The position numbers and the translations under genes were made by a program. Source: Enterocloster hominis (ex Liu et al. 2021) (GTDB taxonomy: Bacteria > Bacillota > Clostridia > Lachnospirales > Lachnospiraceae). Taken from it: a DNA stretch of 64,000 nucleotides. The notes under the pieces are model-generated. The model worked only from the letters and a program-made list of their open reading frames with translations, was not told the origin of the DNA and made no database searches. The DNA lies in NCBI GenBank assembly GCA_014385265.1, contig JACRTJ010000016.1:1-64000 (forward strand), read 5' to 3'. The stretch's first letter is position 1; each line of letters opens with the position of its first letter. Shown here one piece after another: positions 1 through 9,309 of this stretch.

Positions 1-37
1 TTTGAAGGTACGCGAAAAACAGGATAAAGGAAGAAAT

Positions 38-109
38 GCACGAGTGGCTCAGTGGTGGAGTATCGCCTTGCCAAGGCGAGGGTCGCGGGTTCGAATCCCG
101 TCTCGTGCT
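38..109 (+). tRNA. tRNA-Gly (anticodon GCC)
   Basis: The sequence folds as a full cloverleaf. The acceptor stem GCACGAG/CTCGTGC is a perfect 7 bp with discriminator T at 109. The anticodon arm TCGCC-TTGCCAA-GGCGA gives anticodon GCC, and the T arm has the standard TTCGAAT loop. CCA is not encoded. A run of T residues begins at the 3' end (109-115) and may help end transcription. Confidence 0.97.
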
Positions 110-231
110 TTTTTTATTTGCAGAAAAAGATAAAAAAGAGTCTGAAAGCACGAGACAGTCTCCGCCCCCGCAGGGCTGACGCCCAGGTCCAAGGTCCCCA
201 CAGGAGTGTCTAAGCACAAACACACATTGAG

Positions 232-255
232 TCCGTATCCTACATCGGATACGGA
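232..255. terminator. Hairpin at the 3' end of the methyltransferase gene
   Basis: A perfect 9-bp inverted repeat TCCGTATCC/GGATACGGA with a 6-nt loop covers the stop codon of the minus-strand gene ending at 240. No T tract follows on the minus strand, so it may be a weak terminator or an RNA-end stabiliser. The 110-231 stretch upstream contains no gene I can support; it has a GAGAC-A-GTCTC palindrome near 153-163. Confidence 0.45.
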
Positions 256-863
256 AGCTCAAAGATCATGATGGTCTCCCGGGGATCATTTCCTGGAAAC
301 AGGTCTCCGCATGGAATTTCATCGAGAAACTCCATCTCTGGAACAGAGGTCAGATATGAGAGATAGCTGTCTGAAGGATAATAAAAGAACAGCAGTATAG
401 ACCGCGGATGCTCATAATAGGAGTCCAGGATCCGGGCCATGACCTTTTGGAGAAGTTCCAGGGAAAATGGGTTGAAAAAGTAAACCCGGTCGACGGAGGC
501 GGGAACGGCATAATGTTCGGCATTGGCCAGGACAAAGGAGGATCTTCCAGAGGATACACAGGAACTTTGGTTCTCCAGAGCTTTTTCATAAATGCGCGGA
601 TCATATTCGACGCCAATGGAGCGGCAGCGGGTCTGGCAGGACAGAAAAAGCCCGACCCGTCCCTTGCCGCAGCCATAGTCCAGCAGAATATTCCCCTTCC
701 GGATCCAGCCGGATCCAGCCAGGCGTTCCAGAACGGAATAGGGCGTGGGCTCATAGGGATACCGGTACTGATCGGCGCTGGAATCATCTCTTCCAGCAGT
801 CTTAATGCGAAGGAGACGGTCCCACCGGACTTCCGGCAGCTCACCGGTCTGGTTGTTCTTCAT
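240..863 (-). CDS. Class I SAM-dependent methyltransferase
   Basis: The 207-residue protein carries the glycine-rich SAM-binding motif of class I methyltransferases (LLDYGCGKGRVGLFL, about residues 60-75). It is followed by an acidic residue closing the second strand (GVEYDP) and a later FFNPF segment near the expected motif IV position. The substrate cannot be told from the sequence. The start has a good ribosome binding site (GGAGGT, 5 nt spacer). It lies 12 bp after the ArsC-like gene on the same strand, so the two are probably co-transcribed from the region near 1220. Confidence 0.8.
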   Translation of the reverse strand: MKNNQTGELPEVRWDRLLRIKTAGRDDSSADQYRYPYEPTPYSVLERLAGSGWIRKGNILLDYGCGKGRVGLFLSCQTRCRSIGVEYDPRIYEKALENQSSCVSSGRSSFVLANAEHYAVPASVDRVYFFNPFSLELLQKVMARILDSYYEHPRSILLFFYYPSDSYLSYLTSVPEMEFLDEIPCGDLFPGNDPRETIMIFELPYPM

Positions 864-875
864 GGTGTACCTCCA

Positions 876-1217
876 TTATTTCCAGGTCTTCCATACTTCC
901 GGTTGGCATCCAACCGTCGCCTGTCTCTGATTGCGTACAATGGGTGTTTTTATGATCCGCTGATTTTCAAATATTTTGTCTGTCCGGTCCTCTTCGGCAA
1001 GATAGGTGATCAGAGCCAGGAGGTCTCTGTCTTTGCATTTGGGGTCGATCAGCTTTTCATATCCGCCGACGGCCTGGAGAACAGATAGAAATTCGCCCTT
1101 GCTCAACCCCTTTTCCTTCATGTCGATGAACTGGTACCGGATCCCGCGTTCTTTAAAATAGCGTTCTGCCTTTTTCGTTTCAAAATCTTTTTTCGTCCCA
1201 AAAATCTGAATGTTCAT
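876..1217 (-). CDS. ArsC/Spx-family thioredoxin-fold protein lacking the N-terminal cysteine
   Basis: The 113-residue length, the opening MNIQIFGTKK and the KTPIVRN segment near residue 90 match the ArsC/YffB/Spx family of thioredoxin-fold proteins. The Arg in TPIVR is conserved in arsenate reductases. The catalytic Cys expected soon after the first strand is absent: the position reads GTKKDFET, so Asp appears to stand in its place. Cys residues elsewhere (CKDRD, GCQPE) are not in the catalytic site. A reductase role is therefore doubtful; a binding or regulatory role is possible. First gene of a probable two-gene minus-strand operon. Confidence 0.75.
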   Translation of the reverse strand: MNIQIFGTKKDFETKKAERYFKERGIRYQFIDMKEKGLSKGEFLSVLQAVGGYEKLIDPKCKDRDLLALITYLAEEDRTDKIFENQRIIKTPIVRNQRQATVGCQPEVWKTWK

Positions 1218-1422
1218 AAATGTAATCTGCCTTTCTTTACTGATTCACAGCTCCAGTATAGCATACGGAAGCGGAAATACGCCATGGAAACATAGAAGAA
1301 TGGATGATTTTAGGGCCTGGAGGAGGGATAGCCAGTGTCAGGCAGACGGATTGTCATTGACAAACAGACTGGGCGAGGATATATTGGAAACAGATTATGG
1401 CAACCATGGAGGAAAAGGGAAC

Positions 1423-2649
1423 ATGAGCAGATTGAACGAATTGCTTCACCAGGCGGGCAGTATTGGGAGGAATGGAGATGGCTCCATTACCCGGGTGGGA
1501 TTCTCCAGGGAATATTTCCAGGCCCTGGAGCTGTTAAAGGAGAAGATGGAGGAGCTGGGGATGCGCACGGAAACGGACCTGGTGGGGAATCTCCACGGCA
1601 TCCTGCCAGGAACGGATCCCAAGGCTGGCATCATTGCCATTGGCTCCCATTTGGATACAGTCATCAGGGGAGGACTATACGACGGGATGCTGGGTGTGGC
1701 CGGGGCAATAGAGGCAGCCGCGCGGTTAAGGGAGGAGGGGCGCAGGCTCCGTCATTCCCTGGAAATCTGGGGGTTCAATATGGAAGAATCCAGTGTTCTC
1801 GGGGGGACCTTTGGAAGCCGCTGTGTGACCGGAAAGATCGATCCGGACGTGCCGGGCTATAAGGAAAAGCTGGAGAAATTTGGATTAAGTCCAGAGATTG
1901 TCCGAAGCGTCCGACGGGATCTGGAAGATTATAAATGCTATCTGGAGTATCATATTGAACAGGGCGGCAGGCTGGATGCTTCGGGTACGGATATCGGAGT
2001 CGTCAGCGGGATCGTCAGCGTTGTCCGATACGATGTGACGGCCAGGGGCATGAGCAATCACGCGGGAACCACTATGATGGACAGCCGGAAAGACGCCCTG
2101 ACAGGCATGGCGAAGCTGATCGTCGGGGCGGAAAAGCGGGCCAGGGAGCTGAACGATACGCTGGTCTTCACAGTAGGGAAGCTCTCCGTGCTTCCTGGCC
2201 AGGAGAATGTGATACCGGGCCAGGCGGAGGCCACCTTTGAAATGCGCCATATGGATAAGACCATGACGGATCAGCTGTTCGCGGACATAAAAAGAATGGC
2301 GGAGGAGATCCCGGATTGTACCTTTGAGTTCAGCAATTCCGCAGCGAAATATTCGACTCCCTGTGATCCGCGGCTGATCCGGCTCATTGACCAGGTCTGT
2401 GAGAAAAAGAATATCCGCCATATGATCATGCCCAGCGGGGCGTTCCATGACGCGAACCCCATGGCCCAGGCGGGCGTTCCCATTGGCATGATCTTTGTCC
2501 CCAGCGTGAAGGGGATCAGCCACCAGGGAGAAGAATACACAGCGCCGCATCATGTGGATCTGGGGGCGGACGTGCTGTATGAGACTGTGCTGGAGCTGGA
2601 TGAAAAGGGACTGGAGCAGATGGGCGCAGCAGCTGCAGCGATAAAATAG
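1423..2649 (+). CDS. M20-family Zn-dependent amidohydrolase (N-carbamoyl-amino-acid hydrolase / allantoate amidohydrolase type)
   Basis: The 408-residue enzyme probably hydrolyses an N-carbamoyl amino acid, allantoate or ureidoglycolate-like amide in the cytoplasm. Metal ligands of the family are visible: GSHLDTV (His), GGLYDGMLGV (Asp), EESSVLGGTFGSR (Glu), YLEYHIEQG (His) and PSGAFHDA (His). The dimerisation domain with SNHAGTT lies mid-protein. The reading frame is open from 1210, but ATG 1423 is preferred: GGAGG sits 10 nt upstream and the length then matches the family. It ends 15 bp before the helicase gene. The exact substrate is not resolved. Confidence 0.88.
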   Translation: MSRLNELLHQAGSIGRNGDGSITRVGFSREYFQALELLKEKMEELGMRTETDLVGNLHGILPGTDPKAGIIAIGSHLDTVIRGGLYDGMLGVAGAIEAAARLREEGRRLRHSLEIWGFNMEESSVLGGTFGSRCVTGKIDPDVPGYKEKLEKFGLSPEIVRSVRRDLEDYKCYLEYHIEQGGRLDASGTDIGVVSGIVSVVRYDVTARGMSNHAGTTMMDSRKDALTGMAKLIVGAEKRARELNDTLVFTVGKLSVLPGQENVIPGQAEATFEMRHMDKTMTDQLFADIKRMAEEIPDCTFEFSNSAAKYSTPCDPRLIRLIDQVCEKKNIRHMIMPSGAFHDANPMAQAGVPIGMIFVPSVKGISHQGEEYTAPHHVDLGADVLYETVLELDEKGLEQMGAAAAAIK

Positions 2650-2664
2650 ACGAGGATGAGAGAT

Positions 2665-5600
2665 ATGGAAAAATGGGAGGAATTATTCCCACAGAATACC
2701 AGGAAAAAGGGCCGGGAGCTTCTGGAGAATGGCCGGATCCGGGATCTGTCTGTGAACGAAAATGAATACAGCGCGGCGGTCCTGGGCCGGGAGCGGTATG
2801 AGGTGAAAATATCCATGGACCACGGGATCCCGGTGCGGACAGAATGCAGCTGCGCTGTGGGAAGAGGACGGGGAAAGTGCGCCCATATGGCGGCGGTGCT
2901 GTATGCGGCGGAGCAGGAAAAGGCAGAAGAGGAAAAGAAAAGCAGGGCGGAGCAGGAGAAAGCCGCGGCATACTCCCATCTGGATGGAGCGGAGACAGAC
3001 CGGGGCAGCGCCGAGGACGAAAAGAAAGCGATCAGAATGCTCCAGGGCTACCGATACTTTCATGGAGACCAGATCCGTAAGTCTCTGAAGCTTTCTACAG
3101 AGGCAGAGACAGGAGGAAGAAAGGCCATTTCCGGTGGACGGCTCCGGCTGGAGCAGGTGGGCAAGGGCTTTGAGAGGAGCGGAGGCCAGGTCCTCGGCCA
3201 GGCATCCGCCATTGGGGAAACGGAGAGGGGGAGGAAATCTTACTTTCCGGTCCGCCTGGTCTTTTCCAGTGATGAGGCCCTGCGGGCCGAATGCGGCTGT
3301 CCGGAGTGTGCGCGCAGCTACCGCCAATATTCAGGGGACTGCCGGTGCAAATATACCGCAGGGCTCGCTCTGCTGCTGGAAGAGTATTTGAAGGACCATA
3401 ACATTGGAGATATGACAGATGCCGCCGGACAGTACATTATTGAGAGTACCCTGTGGGGAAAGCTCATGAAGCAGACAAAAGGGCCGGCGGATCCCATGCG
3501 CCTGGAGCCCAGGCTGATCCAGAAGGATAAAAAGCTGTATGTGTCCTTTAAAACAGGGGCCGGACGGATGTTTGTGGTCAAAAATCTGGAAGAATTCTGT
3601 GAGCATGTGAAAAATGGCGAGGAGGCCGTTTATGGCTCGTCAACAGTCCTCAGCCATAAAAGGGAAAATTTTACCGAAGGTTCTCTCCCATGGCTGGAGT
3701 TTGTGAACAGGATCGTTCAGGAGGAGGTGCGCTTTGCGGACCGGATGGAGGATTCCTGGCGGTTTTCCGGAAACAGACCCTCTGTGGGAATGCTCCTGGA
3801 GCTGTTTGGCTGGCGGCTGGACCAGTTCTATGAGCTTATGGGTCCGTCTGGCGTGGAAGCGGAGGACAGGGATCATGGAAAGAAGAAGCAGGTGCTGTAT
3901 GCCAGAACGGGAAGTCCCAGGATCCAGGTGGAAATAGAACCCAGGTACGCTGGCGGAAAACCTGGTCCGGCGGAAAAATTCGACGGGGTCCAGGTCAGCG
4001 GGACCATGCCGGAGCTCTTTTACGGTATGGACACAGCATATTTTATTGAGGCGGACGGGCTGTACCGGCAGAGCGGGGAGCTTTCAGACGGTCTGGAGCG
4101 TCTGGCTGACGTTTCTATGGACGGAAGCTTCCGTTTTTTTGTGGGAAGGAACAGGCTGGCTGAATTTTACCATATGATCCTGCCCAGGTTCAGGGAGATC
4201 GCCCAGGTGGCAGAGAAGGACGGGGAGCTGATCCGCTCCTTTCTGCCGCCCCGGGGAGAATACCAGTTTTATCTGGATGCGGAGGGGGGAGATTTTGTCT
4301 GCCGACCGGTGGTCCGGTACGGGAATCAGGAATATTCTCCCGTGGAGGCGGTCCGGTGCATAGAAAACGGACAGGATCTTATGGAACCCTTCCGCTCTCT
4401 GGCGGAGGAGGCGGGGATCGCCCTGGAGGTGAAGCGACGGTTTCCTGTGGAGGTTCCGCAGAAGGAGGAGTTTTCCTGCGGTGGAGACGAGGAGGTCATG
4501 TACCAGGTGGCGGAGAACGGAGTCGCTGCACTTGCTTCCCTGGGGGAAGTGCTGTGTACGGACCGGTTCCGCGGCTGTCATGTGGTCCGGCGGGTGCAGA
4601 CCGCTGTGGGCGTATCGGTTTCCAGCGGAATGCTGGATCTGAAGATCGACACGGGAGACATTCCGCCGGAGGAGCTGGTGGATCTTCTGCACAGCTACCG
4701 GCAGAAAAAGAAATATCACCGCCTGAAAAACGGAACCTTTGTCCGCATGGAGGAATCCTCTGTCGGAATGCTGGAGGAAATGGCGGCGGCACTAAGGCTT
4801 ACGCCGAAGGAAATGATCCGGGGAAATATGCATCTGCCGGTTTACCGGGCGCTGTATCTGGACCGGCTTTTGGAGGAGCACGAGGACGTTTACAGTAAAA
4901 GGGACAGTCATTTCAAGCAGATCGTAAAGAGCTTTAAGACCATAAAGGACGCGGATTTTGAAGAGCCGGAAAGCCTTTCCGCCACCATGCGCCAGTATCA
5001 GAAAAACGGGTACCGGTGGCTGAGGACATTGGAAAGCTGGAACTTTGGCGGGATCCTGGCCGACGATATGGGACTGGGAAAAACGCTCCAGATGATCGCG
5101 GTCCTTCTGGCTGCAAAGCTGGAGGGAAAGACAGGCACGTCCCTGATCGTCACCCCGGCATCCCTGGTATTCAACTGGGGAGAGGAATTTAAAAAATTTG
5201 CCCCGGAATTAAAGGTGACGCTGGCGGCAGGCACCCAGGCAGAGCGTCAGAAAAGGCTGGAGGAATCCGTTCACTCGGACGTGCTCATCACCTCCTATGA
5301 TCTTTTGAAACGGGATGCGGCCCTTTACGAGGGACGGGAGTTTCTGTATCAGGTCCTGGATGAGGCCCAGTACATCAAGAATCATACCACTGCGGCGGCG
5401 AAGGCGGTGAAGGTGATCAAAAGCCGTTTCCGGTTTGCCCTTACGGGAACGCCCATTGAGAACCGGCTCAGCGAGCTTTGGAGCATTTTTGATTATCTGA
5501 TGCCGGGCTTTTTGTATGGCTACGATACCTTCCGGCGGGAATTTGAGATCCCGGTGGTGAAAAACAATGACCAGGAGGCCATGGAGCGGCTCCAGAGAAT

Positions 5601-6381
5601 GGTGGGGCCCTTTATCCTGCGGCGGCTGAAGCAGGATGTGCTCCGGGACCTGCCGGAAAAGACGGAGGAGGTCCGGTATGTACAGATGACAGGAAAGCAG
5701 AGGAAGCTGTACGACGGCCAGGCCATCCATCTGAGATCCCTCCTGGACCATCAGAGTGAGGAGGAATTTAATAACAGCCGGTTCCAGGTCCTGACAGAGC
5801 TGACCAGGCTCCGCCAGATCTGCTGCGACCCTGCCCTGTGCTTTGAGGATTATGGAGACGAGACAGCCAAAACGGACGCATGCATGGAGCTGGTCCAGAG
5901 CGCTGTGGACGGAGGGCACCGTCTTCTGGTGTTCTCACAGTTTACCTCCATGCTGGATATTTTAAGCTCCAGACTGGATGGAGAACATGTGGAGCACTTT
6001 ATGATCACTGGAGCTACGCCCAAGGAGAAGAGGCTCCAGCTGGTAAATGCCTTCAATGGGGGAGCGGTCCCAGTATTCCTGATCTCCTTAAAGGCCGGGG
6101 GAGTGGGATTAAATCTGACAGGAGCGGATATGGTGGTCCATTACGATCCCTGGTGGAACCTGGCGGCCCAGAACCAGGCCACAGACCGTGCCCACCGGAT
6201 CGGTCAGCAGAAAAATGTGACGGTTTACAAGCTGATCACCAAGGATTCCATTGAGGAAAAGGTCCTGGAGCTTCAGGAGACAAAACGGGAGCTGGCAGAC
6301 CGGATCATCGGACAGGGAACGGAGCAGGCGGCTCCCATGACCAGGGAAGATATGCTGAGGCTTCTGGAGATCCAGACGTAA
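2665..6381 (+). CDS. SWIM zinc-finger SNF2-family helicase
   Basis: A 1238-residue DNA-dependent ATPase of the SNF2/RapA type. The N-terminus has a SWIM zinc finger (CSC...KCAH, about residues 58-75) and a second Cys cluster (CGCPECA...CRCKYTAG, about 210-235). The C-terminal 500 residues hold the helicase: Walker A DDMGLGKT, motif II DEAQ, LTGTPIENR, the C-terminal SLKAGGVGLNLTGAD and DRAHRIGQ. ATG 2665 is chosen because GAGG lies 9 nt upstream, whereas the upstream in-frame ATG (2656) would directly abut it. Likely an operon with the preceding hydrolase. The cellular role of bacterial members is poorly known; remodelling of transcription or DNA complexes is usual. Confidence 0.93.
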   Translation: MEKWEELFPQNTRKKGRELLENGRIRDLSVNENEYSAAVLGRERYEVKISMDHGIPVRTECSCAVGRGRGKCAHMAAVLYAAEQEKAEEEKKSRAEQEKAAAYSHLDGAETDRGSAEDEKKAIRMLQGYRYFHGDQIRKSLKLSTEAETGGRKAISGGRLRLEQVGKGFERSGGQVLGQASAIGETERGRKSYFPVRLVFSSDEALRAECGCPECARSYRQYSGDCRCKYTAGLALLLEEYLKDHNIGDMTDAAGQYIIESTLWGKLMKQTKGPADPMRLEPRLIQKDKKLYVSFKTGAGRMFVVKNLEEFCEHVKNGEEAVYGSSTVLSHKRENFTEGSLPWLEFVNRIVQEEVRFADRMEDSWRFSGNRPSVGMLLELFGWRLDQFYELMGPSGVEAEDRDHGKKKQVLYARTGSPRIQVEIEPRYAGGKPGPAEKFDGVQVSGTMPELFYGMDTAYFIEADGLYRQSGELSDGLERLADVSMDGSFRFFVGRNRLAEFYHMILPRFREIAQVAEKDGELIRSFLPPRGEYQFYLDAEGGDFVCRPVVRYGNQEYSPVEAVRCIENGQDLMEPFRSLAEEAGIALEVKRRFPVEVPQKEEFSCGGDEEVMYQVAENGVAALASLGEVLCTDRFRGCHVVRRVQTAVGVSVSSGMLDLKIDTGDIPPEELVDLLHSYRQKKKYHRLKNGTFVRMEESSVGMLEEMAAALRLTPKEMIRGNMHLPVYRALYLDRLLEEHEDVYSKRDSHFKQIVKSFKTIKDADFEEPESLSATMRQYQKNGYRWLRTLESWNFGGILADDMGLGKTLQMIAVLLAAKLEGKTGTSLIVTPASLVFNWGEEFKKFAPELKVTLAAGTQAERQKRLEESVHSDVLITSYDLLKRDAALYEGREFLYQVLDEAQYIKNHTTAAAKAVKVIKSRFRFALTGTPIENRLSELWSIFDYLMPGFLYGYDTFRREFEIPVVKNNDQEAMERLQRMVGPFILRRLKQDVLRDLPEKTEEVRYVQMTGKQRKLYDGQAIHLRSLLDHQSEEEFNNSRFQVLTELTRLRQICCDPALCFEDYGDETAKTDACMELVQSAVDGGHRLLVFSQFTSMLDILSSRLDGEHVEHFMITGATPKEKRLQLVNAFNGGAVPVFLISLKAGGVGLNLTGADMVVHYDPWWNLAAQNQATDRAHRIGQQKNVTVYKLITKDSIEEKVLELQETKRELADRIIGQGTEQAAPMTREDMLRLLEIQT

Positions 6382-6454
6382 ACCGGGGAAAACCTCCCTA
6401 AAATCTATGTAAAACTTTGGAAATACTCCGCTTAAAGATTCGTAAGTCCTATTG

Positions 6455-6501
6455 AAAACTCTTTTTTCCGATGCTATATTGGGGCCGGAAAAAAGAGTTT
6501 T
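6455..6501. terminator. Perfect 16-bp inverted repeat between SNF2 and phosphatase genes
   Basis: Arms 6455-6470 (AAAACTCTTTTTTCCG) and 6486-6501 are exact reverse complements with a 15-nt loop, followed by TTTGT. It probably terminates the helicase operon. The stem mixes an A/T-rich outer part with a short G/C inner part, and it ends just before the phosphatase ribosome binding site, so it could also act on the downstream mRNA. Confidence 0.6.
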
Positions 6502-6532
6502 TGTATTATCATGCTATGAGGAGGATGAATTG

Positions 6533-8098
6533 ATGATCAGAAAAAAGAGTATTATGGCGGCAGCCCTGGCGGCAGTCCTGGCCTGTCAGACCTTCCCGGC
6601 CTTTGGCGGTGCGGCTCCGGATGGAAAAACCCTGGCGCAGGACACAGAGGCAGCCCAGGGAGGCGCTTACGATGCGTGGAAGGAACGGTGGAAGGAGTTA
6701 AGCGGCGACTGGACCCAGGTTTCCATCACCCCCGGCGCAGACGAGACTCAGATGAATTTTGCCTGGTATTCCAGAAAGGGGGAGGATGCCGGCTTCCGGT
6801 ATGGAAAGCAGGCAGACCTGTCCGACGGAACGGATGCAGAGGTAAAGAGCACAGACGCCCAGGAGGGCTATCAGTCCAACAAGGTGACGCTCACGGGGCT
6901 GGAGCCGGGCTCTGTCTATTACTACCAGGCAGGCGGAAAAGCGGTCAGCAGGCTGGAGACAAGGGATCCGGATTCCTTCAGCTTCATCTTTGTGGGAGAC
7001 CCGCAGATCGGCTCCTCCAATGAGGAAAAGGCCAAAAAGCCAGAGGACATTTTAAAGGATACTTTTAAGACGGCCCAGTATGAATCGGTCATGAGCGACA
7101 GTTTCAACTGGAACCATACCCTGGAGCTGGCAGTGGAAAAGGCCGGCAGCGATCCTGCCTTTGTACTTTCCGCCGGAGATCAGATCCAGACCAATGCCAA
7201 AAAGGTGAAGGACGGGACCGTCAGCGAGATCGAGTACGCCGGATATTTAAGCCCGGAGGTATTAAAGTCCCTTCCGGTGGCCACGACCGTGGGCAACCAT
7301 GACGCGGACAATGCCAACTACACCTGGCATTTCAATGTTCCCAACCTGAGTACCCTGGGCTCCAACGGCATTGTGGGCGGAGATTACAGCTTCCGTTATG
7401 GAGACGCCCTGTTCATGATGTTAAATACCCAGGATACCAATGTGGCAGAGCACAGACAGTTCATGGAGGAGACCATAAAGGCCAATGCAGACTGTAAATG
7501 GAGGATCGTGACCCTTCACCAGGACATTTATGGTTCTGCCGAGCATTCCAATGAACCGGAGATCACAAACCTCCGCTACGAGCTGGTCCCCATTTTTGAG
7601 GAGAACGATGTGGACGTGGTACTCACAGGCCATGACCATGCATATTCCAGAACGTATCTTCTGGAGGGCGGAAAAAAGAGCTTTGAGTACGACGACGATT
7701 CCTTTGAGGCACAGCTGGAAAAGGATATCGACAATGGAGACAGCAAGGAGATTCTGTTTACAGCGCCTTTAAACATTAAAAAGAATACGGTGGATCCAGA
7801 TGAGATCACGTATCTCCAGTACCTGGCGGCAGTGATGGACACTGATGCCATCGTATCAAAGAAGAGGGAGTCTGTGGACCCGGAAGGGATTCTCTATATG
7901 ACGGCCGGCTCCTCCTCAGGCAGTAAATATTATGATCTTACTCCCAGAAAGCAGACGTACATTGCAAGCAGATGGCAGGAGGACGTGCCCACCTATTCAG
8001 TGGTGGACATTGACAGCGAGTCCTTTACCATCAACACCTACCGGACCGATACCAACGAAAAGATCGATGAGCAGGTCCGCATCGTGAAGACAAAATAA
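6533..8098 (+). CDS. Secreted purple-acid-phosphatase-like metallophosphoesterase
   Basis: A 521-residue exported phosphoesterase. The N-terminus MIRKKS followed by a hydrophobic Ala-rich stretch is a signal peptide. Next comes a fibronectin-like domain (about residues 55-150), then the catalytic domain with metal motifs GDPQIG, SAGDQI, GNHD, LHQD and GHDHAYSR, the signature of purple acid phosphatases. The frame is open from 6452, but ATG 6533 starts the signal peptide and has GAGGAGG upstream. It sits 16 bp before the YibE/F gene. It probably releases phosphate from organic esters outside the cell; the substrate is not known. Confidence 0.88.
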   Translation: MIRKKSIMAAALAAVLACQTFPAFGGAAPDGKTLAQDTEAAQGGAYDAWKERWKELSGDWTQVSITPGADETQMNFAWYSRKGEDAGFRYGKQADLSDGTDAEVKSTDAQEGYQSNKVTLTGLEPGSVYYYQAGGKAVSRLETRDPDSFSFIFVGDPQIGSSNEEKAKKPEDILKDTFKTAQYESVMSDSFNWNHTLELAVEKAGSDPAFVLSAGDQIQTNAKKVKDGTVSEIEYAGYLSPEVLKSLPVATTVGNHDADNANYTWHFNVPNLSTLGSNGIVGGDYSFRYGDALFMMLNTQDTNVAEHRQFMEETIKANADCKWRIVTLHQDIYGSAEHSNEPEITNLRYELVPIFEENDVDVVLTGHDHAYSRTYLLEGGKKSFEYDDDSFEAQLEKDIDNGDSKEILFTAPLNIKKNTVDPDEITYLQYLAAVMDTDAIVSKKRESVDPEGILYMTAGSSSGSKYYDLTPRKQTYIASRWQEDVPTYSVVDIDSESFTINTYRTDTNEKIDEQVRIVKTK

Positions 8099-8114
8099 CC
8101 GGGGAGAGGAACGT

Positions 8115-9257
8115 ATGGGAAGTGTGAGGAAACGGCAGCTTGCGGCCCTGGCTTTCGTGGCTGTGTTCGGATTTATTCTTTTCCTTCTTGGAAAGACCGA
8201 GCGGACGGAGCTTTACGGAACCCAGGGACGGTCCTTTGAAAAGGCCAGAGTCCTGGAGGTCTTAGAGGATAATGAGCAGGAAAGCGGCCAGTATGTGGGG
8301 CAGCAGAAGGTCCTGCTGGTCCTGGACTCCGGAAGCAGAAAGGGGGAAACGGTGGAGGCCGTCAGCTCCTCCAGTTACCTGTACGGAGCCCATTGCAGGC
8401 CTGGCATGAGGGTCATTGCGGCCGTCAACGAAAGCGGAGAGGAGCTGTATGTCACTGTATACAGCCAGGACCGGAGCCTGGTACTTTACGGGATCGTAGC
8501 CTTATTCCTGATCTCCGTCTGGGCCATCGGAGGCAGACAGGGATTAAATTCAGCCATCGGTCTGATCTTTACCTTCCTGTGCATCATTTTCATGTTCATC
8601 CCCATGATCTACCGGGGAGCTTCGCCCATCGGAGCCTCCATGCTGGTGGCGGCCCTGACCACAGTTGTGACCATGTATCTCATCGGCGGCAGGTCCACAA
8701 AGACCGCAGCGGCCATTCTGGCTACGATCCTGGGGGTCATGCTTTCGGGATCGCTGGCGGCGGCTTTTGGACGTCTGGCAGGAATCAGCGGATATAACGT
8801 GTCGGACATCGAGCAGCTGGAATATGTGGCCCAGATGACCGACATCAAGGTGGGAGAGCTTTTGTACGCAGGGATCCTGATCTCGGCCCTGGGAGCCATC
8901 ATGGATGTGGCCATGTCGGTCAGCTCCGCTGTCCATGAGGTGGCCGCCCGGGCACCGGAGCTGGGCTTTAAGGAGCTGTTCCGGTCCGGGATCCATGTGG
9001 GGCGCGATATGATGGGGACCATGTCCAATACGCTGATCCTGGCATTTACAGGAACCTCCATCAACACGCTGATATTTATTTATGCTTACGGTTACAGCTT
9101 AAACCAGACCATCAATATGTATTCCATCGGCATTGAGATCATCCAGGGCATATCGGCCACTTTGGGAGTGATCTTTACAGTGCCTGTTGCCGCTTATATC
9201 AATGCTCTTCTTTTGAAAAAACGAAAGAAAAAACACGAGCGGCATATTCTTTCCTGA
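8115..9257 (+). CDS. YibE/F family multi-pass membrane protein
   Basis: The 380-residue protein has one N-terminal membrane helix (about residues 8-26), an extracytoplasmic beta-rich segment of about 90 residues, then about seven membrane helices. The repeated small-residue-rich helices, ISALGAIMDVAMSVSSAVHE and the later NTLILAFTGTS, are typical of the YibE/F family. The biochemical role of this family is not settled; transport has been proposed. It has a GGGGAGAGGA ribosome binding site and follows the phosphatase gene by 16 bp, so the two are probably co-expressed. Confidence 0.9.
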   Translation: MGSVRKRQLAALAFVAVFGFILFLLGKTERTELYGTQGRSFEKARVLEVLEDNEQESGQYVGQQKVLLVLDSGSRKGETVEAVSSSSYLYGAHCRPGMRVIAAVNESGEELYVTVYSQDRSLVLYGIVALFLISVWAIGGRQGLNSAIGLIFTFLCIIFMFIPMIYRGASPIGASMLVAALTTVVTMYLIGGRSTKTAAAILATILGVMLSGSLAAAFGRLAGISGYNVSDIEQLEYVAQMTDIKVGELLYAGILISALGAIMDVAMSVSSAVHEVAARAPELGFKELFRSGIHVGRDMMGTMSNTLILAFTGTSINTLIFIYAYGYSLNQTINMYSIGIEIIQGISATLGVIFTVPVAAYINALLLKKRKKKHERHILS

Positions 9258-9309
9258 GACGGCGCATACTGAGTATGGAGCTGTTTATGAATGAAGGAGG
9301 AGATGGAAC

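Noticed and set aside
408..1088. 226-codon plus-strand frame opposite the methyltransferase and ArsC-like genes
   Set aside because: It is the antisense shadow of two genes with clear family motifs.
1210..1422. Extended N-terminus of the M20 hydrolase
   Set aside because: The 71 extra codons have no family similarity, and ATG 1423 has a proper ribosome binding site.
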